Part shown: positions 58,480-64,000 of the stretch, piece by piece
Numbering within the stretch: position 1 is the first letter of the stretch
Layout: each line of letters opens with the position of its first letter
Assembly (NCBI GenBank): GCA_016185245.1
Contig: JACPNZ010000001.1
Span: forward strand, 38,013 to 102,012
Reading direction: 5' to 3'
Source of the DNA: Hyphomicrobiales bacterium
GTDB lineage: Bacteria; Pseudomonadota; Alphaproteobacteria; Rhizobiales; Aestuariivirgaceae
Length of the DNA stretch: 64,000 bases
Made by a program: the position numbers and the translations under genes
Notes under the pieces: model-generated
The model's input: the letters and a program-made list of their open reading frames with translations, nothing else
Databases searched by the model: none
Told to the model about the DNA's origin: nothing

Positions 58480-59028
58480 ATGATTTCCGTAAACCAGCTC
58501 GTCGCCTCGGCGAATACCGATGCTCCACCCAGCATCAGGCAATTCGCGCAACAGAAAAATCGCTCCGCCATTCTCGCGCTCGATCTCGGTTCGATCACCG
58601 GCTGGGCGTTGTGTTCTGCCGACGGCGCCGTCGTCTCCGGCACAATGTCATTCCGGCCCAGCCGCTACGAGGGCGGCGGCATGCGCTATCTGCGGTTCCG
58701 GTCATGGCTGAATGAGCTGGCCCGCCGCGCCGGGCAGATCGAGACCGTCCACTTCGAGGAGGTGCGGCGGCACGCGGGGACTGACGCGGCCCACATCTAT
58801 GGCGGCTTCCTCGCGCATCTCTCGTCCTGGTGCGAGGCCGAGATGATTGGGTATCAGGGCGTCCCGGTCGGCACCATCAAGCGCTTCATCGCCGGCAAGG
58901 GCAATGCCGACAAGCAGGCGGTGATCGAAGCTGTCCGAGCCCGAGGGTTCAGTCCTGTCGACGACAATGAGGCCGATGCCATCGCCATCCTGTTGTGGAC
59001 CATGGAAACGCAGGGAGGGATCAAGTGA
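58480..59028 (+). CDS. RuvC-like Holliday-junction resolvase
   Basis: A 182-residue RNase H-fold nuclease. AILALDLGSITGWAL (D35), ETVHFEEVRRHAG (E93/E94) and DDNEADAIAILLW (D166) give the acidic triad of RuvC-type resolvases, and the GGFLAHLSSWCEA helix is typical of phage members. I chose ATG 58480 with AGGGAG upstream; ATG 58369, overlapping the primase stop, would add 37 residues without family similarity. It ends overlapping the next gene (GTGA). Confidence 0.85.
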   Translation: MISVNQLVASANTDAPPSIRQFAQQKNRSAILALDLGSITGWALCSADGAVVSGTMSFRPSRYEGGGMRYLRFRSWLNELARRAGQIETVHFEEVRRHAGTDAAHIYGGFLAHLSSWCEAEMIGYQGVPVGTIKRFIAGKGNADKQAVIEAVRARGFSPVDDNEADAIAILLWTMETQGGIK

Positions 59029-59222
59029 GATTCTTCTCGCGTGGATTTGGTGGCACACGGCGCGACGCCGAGCAGGTGAAGCAGGACGGTTGGCGCGAGC
59101 AGAACATCCTGGTGGTGAGCCCCGAGGACCAGCGCCTCACCTGGCCCGAGCGTGAGCTCGTGAAGCAGCTTGGTGAGAGACTTTACGGCACTCGCACTTC
59201 AAGAGAGGTCCATCATGGCTGA
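59025..59222 (+). CDS. Small conserved phage protein
   Basis: A 65-residue protein, GTG start, beginning VRFFSRGFGGTRRDAEQVKQDGW and continuing LTWPERELVKQLGERLYG. I recognise it as a protein that follows RuvC-like genes in alphaproteobacterial prophages; function unknown. It overlaps both neighbours. Confidence 0.7.
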   Translation: MRFFSRGFGGTRRDAEQVKQDGWREQNILVVSPEDQRLTWPERELVKQLGERLYGTRTSREVHHG

Positions 59223-59685
59223 TGTTGCGAGGCTGTATGAACAAGGTGAATGGACCGCCGAGCGTGTCGAGGCACGGCTGTGCGAAGCGGCAGACGTCAT
59301 GCGGCGGCTTCCGCCGGTCAAGGTGCAAGGCTACTTCAGCATCTGGCCCGCCATTGCGCACGAGTTCTCTGACCGCGTGGGCCAGGAGCCAACCCGCATG
59401 CGTCGGCCACCGCCAAGCCCCGATGCCATCACGCGCGCTGAATCGACACTGCTGTGGCTGCGGTGGCTTCAGGTGGAAGATGCCAGGCTCGTGTGGATGC
59501 GGGCCGAGCGCGCGCGGTGGCGTGAGATCTGTCAGCGCTTTGGCATCGCAAGGTCGACCGCCAATCGCCGCTACGATTACGCAATGACCGTCATCGTGTG
59601 GCGGCTCGAACGGCGGCCGCTGCCGAAGTCGTGGTCGCAGCGCTACCTGTCCGAGCGGGCGCGCGTTCTCCACGATGCTGACTGA
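59215..59685 (+). CDS. Phage protein with C-terminal helix-turn-helix (DUF6362-like)
   Basis: A 156-residue protein: WTAERVEARLCEAADVMRRLPP, then GYFSIWPAIAHEF, then WREICQRFGIARSTANRRYDYAMTVI, the last a clear helix-turn-helix. It resembles proteins labelled DUF6362 (from memory). It may be a late or early regulator of the element. ATG 59215 has GAGAGG upstream. Confidence 0.7.
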   Translation: MADVARLYEQGEWTAERVEARLCEAADVMRRLPPVKVQGYFSIWPAIAHEFSDRVGQEPTRMRRPPPSPDAITRAESTLLWLRWLQVEDARLVWMRAERARWREICQRFGIARSTANRRYDYAMTVIVWRLERRPLPKSWSQRYLSERARVLHDAD

Positions 59686-60073
59686 GCCATTGCCAAAAAT
59701 GTCCCGCACGAAATGCAAAGGCACTTGACTTCGTTCTGGACAAATCGGGACGCTAAGCACTACTTTCGAGGCATGCTCGCGAGAGGAGCGTGGATGAGTC
59801 AAGAGCCATGGTTCCTCCCGGGCGATATTCCGTATGCGGAGGGGCGCAGCGCGATTGATCGCTAGCGACAGACCAAAATTTTTGGGAAGCCACCCAGGAG
59901 TCCACCACCCCGCACCAGTTCAAGAAACCCGCTAACGACGCGGGTTTTCGCGTTTCCCCGGGGTGGCTTCCGCTGGACTCCTGACGGAGTCCACTTGGGA
60001 AGCTGGAGTCCACTTCGGAATCCAGCATCCGGCAATACTGCCAGGCGGCACTCGCTTGAGCACTTGCCAGCGA
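59686..60073. other. Gene-free stretch with repeated GGAGTCCAC and inverted repeats
   Basis: I see no gene. GGAGTCCAC occurs at about 59898, 59984 and 60004, and GGGAAGCCACCC (59884) faces GGGGTGGCTTCC (about 59959). The first part is AT-richer and may contain a promoter. Confidence 0.5.
59925..59948 (+). terminator. Rho-independent terminator
   Basis: AACCCGC-(TAACGAC)-GCGGGTT followed by TT, downstream of the convergent ends of the plus-strand phage cluster and the minus-strand 60074 gene. Confidence 0.65.
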
Positions 60074-60268
60074 TCACTGGGCTTTCGCCAGCGCGTGATG
60101 GGGATGGCGGCGGTCGCCGCGGACATTGCTCTTGCGCACGTAGGTGATCATCGCGGCTGGGTTCTCGTGCTTGACCTTCAACGCCGCGATGAGCGCGTCT
60201 TCGGCCTCGACGGTGACGCTCGCCGACTGATTGGCGACCCTTGTACCGACCATATAGTTGTTGGTCAT
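60074..60268 (-). CDS. Small phage-region protein
   Basis: A 64-residue protein beginning MTNNYMVGTRVANQSASVTVE and continuing ALKVKHENPAAMITYVRKSN. AAAGGAGG lies 9 bases before its ATG, a strong ribosome site. The IS5-family element begins 28 bases upstream of the start and has probably displaced its promoter. Function unknown. Confidence 0.6.
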   Translation of the reverse strand: MTNNYMVGTRVANQSASVTVEAEDALIAALKVKHENPAAMITYVRKSNVRGDRRHPHHALAKAQ

Positions 60269-60296
60269 GGTGTCGCTCCTCCTTTGCGGGCACTAG

Positions 60297-61128
60297 GGTC
60301 CAGACTCAATTGAGCCAATATGCGACGAGAGCGGCGAGATGAACAGCTGCCAAGAAATTCCGGGCAAGCTTGTCATATCGCGTGTCGATGCGCCGGAAGT
60401 CCTTGAGTCTGCAAAAGCAGCGTTCGATGACATTTCGACCTTTGTAGGCGCGTTTGTTGAAGCGATGGATGACGACACGGTTGGATTTGTTGGGGATTAC
60501 GGGCTTGGCGCCGCGACGAACGATTTCGCCGCGAAGGTTGTCGCCGTCATACCCTTTGTCGGCGAGGAGCGCGCTCATGGGTGGCGAGAGCGCCAGGACA
60601 TCGGGCGCCGCAGCGATATCGGCATCCTGGCCTGGAGTCAGATGCAGGACGACCGGCCGGCAGAGCGGATCGCTCAGTGCATGGATTTTTGTCGTGCGGC
60701 CACCGCGCGATCGGCCGATCGCTTGATTATGCTCCCCCCTTTTCCGCCGGAGGCACAACGATGAGCTTTGATCGAGGTCGAGTCGAGCGACAACACGACG
60801 GAATCTTTGCCAAGCTTGGCCAGCGCTTCAAAGATTGCGCACCATCGTCCTCGCTTGGCCCAACGATTGAAACGATTGTAGATCGTCGTGTAAGGGCCGT
60901 ATTCACGCGGACAATCGCGCCATCGCGCGCCCGATTGGAGCATGTGAACGATGCCGCTGATGATGCGCCGGTCGTCGTCCCGCTCCGGCCCAGTCAACCC
61001 CGCCGGCAGATGAGGTTCGATGCGCCCCCATTGCCTATCATTCAGCCAAAACAAACCTTCACGCATTCTCTCGCCCCCGAATCGACCCGCAGGCCAGAGA
61101 ATCACACGACGCTAATCAGGTACAGACC
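60297..61128 (-). mobile_element. IS5-family insertion sequence (IS427-like), apparently intact
   Basis: An 832-bp element with imperfect ends GGTCCAGACTCAATT (60297) and the complement of AATCAGGTACAGACC (61114-61128). It is flanked by CTAG at 60293-60296 and 61129-61132, the same target duplication as the first IS. It carries one transposase in two frames. Confidence 0.88.
60306..61066 (-). CDS. IS5-family transposase, made by -1 frameshifting
   Basis: The first frame starts MREGLFWLNDRQWGRIEPHLP at 61066; the second ends at 60306 and contains GRSRGGRTTKIHALSD, LADKGYDGDNLR and NVIERCFCRLKDFRRIDTRYD. The frames join at GGA AAA GGG GGG (plus-strand 60734-60743), where a -1 slip gives RKRGEH, a usual programmed site in this IS group. 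DDE residues are in LDSTSIKAH, DKGYD and the NVIERCF helix. No other disruption is visible, so it may be active. Confidence 0.85.
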
Positions 61129-61307
61129 CTAGCGCTCAAGGCCCGGTGCCACCAAGAGTATAGGCGCGAAAAGATTCCGGCGGACAGATTTCGTCGGCCC
61201 ACCGAAACATCGGAATCCAGATTGCCCAAACATCCCTGGCGGCCTGCAAGCCTTCGCAGGCTCGCGCCGCCGTGCACTGATTATCTGATCGGTATCTTCA
61301 CAATCAC

Positions 61308-62675
61308 ATGACTCTCAGCTTTGCTCCCGAAGCGATCGAGACTTGGCCGCTCGACCGCCTGCGCCCCTATGCGCAGAATGCCAAGACCCATGACGCGGAC
61401 CAGGTCGCAAAGATTGCCGCCAGCATGGCCGAGTTCGGCTGGACCGTGCCGGTCCTGGTGTCGGGAGACGGTGAATTGATCGCAGGCCATGGCCGAATTC
61501 TGGCGGCGACACAACTCGGACTAACAGAAGCACCGGTGATCGTGCTCGATCACTTGAGCGAGGCGCAGCGCCGGGCCTATCGCATTGCCGACAACAAGCT
61601 AACGGAACTCGGAGGCTGGGACGAGGCGCTCCTCTCCAGGGAGCTGCAGGATCTGCTCAGCGATGACTACGACCTGTCGCTGATCGGTTTCGAGGATGGC
61701 GAGCTCGACCGCCTGCTGAACCTGCCGCTCGACGGTGAAGGCGGCGGCGATAATGGAGCCACGCCGGTCGTGATCCCCGAACCGCCGCGCAATCCGGTGT
61801 CGCGGCCGGGCGAACTTTGGATTCTCGGGGATCATCGGCTGCTGTGCGGTGACAGCACAAGCGCAGAAGATGTCCGCCGCCTGATGAACAGCGAGCGGGC
61901 GGCACTGTTCGCCACCGACCCACCTTATCTCGTCGATTACGACGGCTCCAATCATCCCACCCGCAACAAGGACTGGTCACCGTCCTATGGCGTGACGTGG
62001 GACGATTCCTCGCAAGGTGCCGAGCTCTACGACGGCTTCATTGCCGCGGCGAAGGCGGAGGCCATCACCGAGAACGCAGCCTGGTACTGCTGGCACGCCT
62101 CGCGGCGCCAGGCGATGCTGGAAGCCTGCTGGGAGAAGGCCGGCGCCTTCGTGCACCAGCAGATCATCTGGGTGAAGGACCGGGGTGTGCTCACGCGTTC
62201 GGAGTATTTGTGGAAGCACGAGCCCTGCTTCTTCGGCTGGATCAAGGGCAAGCGGCCGCCACGGGTGGCGGACGAGCGACTGTCCTCCACCTGGGCGATC
62301 CCGAGCCTCTATGGCGATGATCGCCCCGATCACCCGACGCCCAAGCCCCTCGACTGTTTCGTCATCCCGATGCGCCAGCACGTGGCGCGGGGCGGGCTTT
62401 GCTACGAGCCGTTCTCCGGCTCGGGCACGCAAATCGTGGCGGGCGAACAGACGGGCCGCCGCGTCTTCGCCATGGAAATCAGCCCGGCCTACGTCGATGT
62501 CGCCATCGAGCGCTGGCAGGTGGAGACGGGGCGAGAGGCAATACTAGAAGGAACCGGCAAGGCCTTCGCACATATGAAGTCCGAACGGTTGGGGGATGGG
62601 GAAGCGGGGGGCAAGGGCACAACGTTTTCGGCTCCCGTATCAGCATCTTCGCGGCGGAGGAAGAAGGCGGCATGA
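61308..62675 (+). CDS. ParB-domain plus DNA methyltransferase fusion
   Basis: A 455-residue protein. Residues 1-110 are a ParB/Srx-like nuclease domain (PYAQNAKTHDADQVAKIAASM, GELIAGHGRILAA, YRIADNKLTELGGWD). Residues about 165-420 are an N4/N6 amino-methyltransferase of the beta type: catalytic DPPY in LFATDPPYLVDYDG, HPTPKPLDCFVIPM, and SAM site EPFSGSGTQIVAGEQTGR. Such fusions are common in alphaproteobacterial prophages near packaging genes and probably protect phage DNA or regulate it. Its TGA overlaps the next ATG. Confidence 0.92.
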   Translation: MTLSFAPEAIETWPLDRLRPYAQNAKTHDADQVAKIAASMAEFGWTVPVLVSGDGELIAGHGRILAATQLGLTEAPVIVLDHLSEAQRRAYRIADNKLTELGGWDEALLSRELQDLLSDDYDLSLIGFEDGELDRLLNLPLDGEGGGDNGATPVVIPEPPRNPVSRPGELWILGDHRLLCGDSTSAEDVRRLMNSERAALFATDPPYLVDYDGSNHPTRNKDWSPSYGVTWDDSSQGAELYDGFIAAAKAEAITENAAWYCWHASRRQAMLEACWEKAGAFVHQQIIWVKDRGVLTRSEYLWKHEPCFFGWIKGKRPPRVADERLSSTWAIPSLYGDDRPDHPTPKPLDCFVIPMRQHVARGGLCYEPFSGSGTQIVAGEQTGRRVFAMEISPAYVDVAIERWQVETGREAILEGTGKAFAHMKSERLGDGEAGGKGTTFSAPVSASSRRRKKAA

Positions 62676-62872
62676 AGCAGTCCCGGCTCACGTCGCTTGT
62701 CGAGGCGCTCACCGCCAAGGCCCCGGTTGTGGTGGCAACCGCGTTCAATGGTAATCCTCCAATTACTAGGAAGATGTTATGTACTGCTTGTGGCAACCAT
62801 TTGGCTTGGAGGGAGATTTTAGCGCTGCCGACGCGGAACCGAGATGCCAGACAGTGGAAATGCCTCATGTGA
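62672..62872 (+). pseudogene. Truncated copy of the phage gene at 63941
   Basis: The first 14 residues, MKQSRLTSLVEALT, match the start of the gene at 63941 (VKQSRTMSLIEAFT); after that the two diverge and this frame continues into AT-richer DNA with a CTACGN motif and stops after 66 residues. The ATG overlaps the methyltransferase stop, which is the natural place for this gene, so the copy here looks cut off by an insertion. Confidence 0.55.
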
Positions 62873-63011
62873 TGCGCTACGGATACTATTAGAAGACAAA
62901 GGATTTTCTCGGAGAGACGACGTTTGTACAGAGGTCATAGAGGTCGGAGAAAGAATTTAGTTTTGATCGGCACGTTGGTCCGATACTTTTTTTGAAGACA
63001 GAGTGCAGTCA

Positions 63012-63635
63012 CTAATCTAATCCCATCAACCCGCGAAACTCATTGGCCGAATTCTTGTGGGGGAACGCTGTTTTGGGAACCGGGACATCCAGGCGAGCAC
63101 ACAGTGGCTCCCACCCATCGTCAGGCTTCCACTCCAGTAAACGGCCGGGGGCGATACCTTGGCGAACCGATTCGTTATGGCGTTCGTAGGCCGCCAGCGC
63201 GCTCTGTCGGTCATTCCAGTCCGGCGTAAAACGCAACGACATCATCTCTTCGATCATCCCGGATGATACCGCCAGCGGATCCTTAGGTGACACTGGCTGG
63301 CGATTCTTCTCAAGGATTGTTGCATTGGCACTTCGCCACCAAGCTTCGGCTGACTCACGAACAGTCAGGACCACCAGCGCATGAGGAAACAATGAACTCA
63401 ATTCCCGCCAGAAAGCGCCGGCCGGCCAATCAACGCTTGCGGCGTAGCCTTCCATGAGAGCGCTCAGGTCGGCGGAATCGCCTCGAAGAGCTGATCGCCA
63501 CACCTCGACATGCTCTGGATGATTGTACACCTCGTCCATGTGATAACATGGAGCTTTGAGGAGAAATTCCAGAGCCGCCTTTAGGGATGTTGTTCCTGTC
63601 CGCCCCAGTCCAGCGCCAACTACCCGTAAGGTCAT
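63012..63635 (-). CDS. Sulfotransferase family protein
   Basis: A 207-residue cytosolic-type sulfotransferase. The PAPS 5'-phosphosulfate loop is GAGLGRTGTTSLKAAL (residues 7-22) and the 3'-phosphate strand VVLTVRESAEAWWRSAN (about 88-104). The C-terminal PHKNSANEFRG is also family-like. The acceptor is unknown. It is cargo between the two copies of the MKQSR gene start, on the opposite strand from the phage genes, and its surroundings are AT-richer. Confidence 0.82.
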   Translation of the reverse strand: MTLRVVGAGLGRTGTTSLKAALEFLLKAPCYHMDEVYNHPEHVEVWRSALRGDSADLSALMEGYAASVDWPAGAFWRELSSLFPHALVVLTVRESAEAWWRSANATILEKNRQPVSPKDPLAVSSGMIEEMMSLRFTPDWNDRQSALAAYERHNESVRQGIAPGRLLEWKPDDGWEPLCARLDVPVPKTAFPHKNSANEFRGLMGLD

Positions 63636-63728
63636 TTTTGCCTATCTCCGAACTGCGCGTCTGACAACCGGCACTTAGCCCAGGCTCTGTTCCGACATCC
63701 ACCGGATGACCGGCTCTTCGGGGCAAGA

Positions 63729-63944
63729 TTGACGCCAGGAGCGGGCATTGGCAAGCCCGAACCTCGCCGTGAGCGGCCAGATAGGCCGGAGGGCGGTAAA
63801 ATCGGCGCGGCGCGTGGTGGAAGCTCCGATATTGTCCTCGCCAAGGCGCACCTCTCAACGGCGTGGTCCCTCTGGTTGCAGCGCATGCGCTCAGAACTCT
63901 CGTGGCTGAACTTCTGGCCGATGGATGACGGGGTGACAGCGTGA
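63729..63944 (+). CDS. Possible end of a phage gene
   Basis: A 71-residue frame ending WLNFWPMDDGVTA whose TGA overlaps the GTG of the following gene, as is usual in this operon. Its first half is proline- and arginine-rich and may not be translated. It could be the remaining 3' end of a gene cut by the cargo insertion. The rest of 63636-63940 shows nothing else. Confidence 0.3.
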   Translation: MTPGAGIGKPEPRRERPDRPEGGKIGAARGGSSDIVLAKAHLSTAWSLWLQRMRSELSWLNFWPMDDGVTA

Positions 63945-64000
63945 AGCAGTCGCGCACCATGTCGCTCATCGAAGCGTTCACCAATGTCGTGGTCGGTTAC
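63941..64000 (+). CDS. Phage gene cut by the window end
   Basis: The start (GTG 63941) of a gene reading VKQSRTMSLIEAFTNVVVGY, continuing beyond the window. I recall small phage proteins starting this way with a following hydrophobic helix. The same opening recurs at 62672. Confidence 0.6.
   Translation, partial: MKQSRTMSLIEAFTNVVVGY

Overview
The window is high-GC DNA from an alphaproteobacterium, most likely of the Hyphomicrobiales (Rhizobiales) type. The evidence is the hemC-hemD-Mic60-hemY order, the sdhCDAB-acnA neighbourhood, short GC-rich REP-like repeats between core genes, and the codon use. Genus cannot be told from the sequence alone.

Positions 1 to about 32,970 are mostly core chromosome. 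In order: the end of pyrD, a solute-binding protein, a processive family-2 glycosyltransferase, an AT-richer TPR/membrane gene bracketed by direct repeats, a DUF1326 gene, ilvD, a dimethylglycine/sarcosine-dehydrogenase-like flavoenzyme, acs with a DUF2127 membrane partner, an EamA transporter, an EVE-domain gene, gpsA and tsaD, then the divergent haem operon (hemC, hemD, Mic60, hemY), tRNA-Thr(CGT), sdhCDAB, acnA, small exported proteins, an M23 peptidase with a broken signal-peptide region, asd and tRNA-Ser(CGA).

From tRNA-Ser onward the DNA is accessory. A degraded copy of the tRNA 3' end with its downstream repeat recurs about 2.2 kb away, so elements have stacked at this tRNA. The first carries one unknown protein. 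The second begins with a frameshifted excisionase-like ORF and a tightly coupled eight-gene run: hsdR, hsdM, hsdS, a SLATT/DUF4231 two-helix membrane protein, a tRNA-guanine-transglycosylase-like protein, an OGG-like DNA glycosylase, a QueC-like enzyme and a TIR-like protein with a glycine-rich N-terminus. The TGT/OGG/QueC trio matches the ancillary set of type IV CBASS, but no CD-NTase is present; a TIR protein sits where one might be expected. I consider this the most interesting system in the window. A serine-recombinase module (small ORF, DUF2924, recombinase, HTH protein) follows on the opposite strand, then a two-gene unit of unknown function ending in a winged-helix protein, with a decayed IS5-family element inserted exactly at its stop codon.

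From 49,929 to the end is the early/replication part of a prophage or phage-derived element: sigma-like factor, Sak4-like ATPase, ssDNA-binding-like protein, zinc-finger protein, Cas4-like nuclease, RecD/Dda-like helicase, Toprim primase/helicase, RuvC-like resolvase, small phage proteins and a ParB-domain DNA methyltransferase. The 3' end of the primase gene holds twelve copies of GTGAACGT arranged around a 28-bp palindrome, a strong candidate replication origin. A second IS5-family element and a sulfotransferase-containing cargo segment interrupt this region. The window ends inside a phage gene whose first codons are duplicated 1.27 kb upstream.
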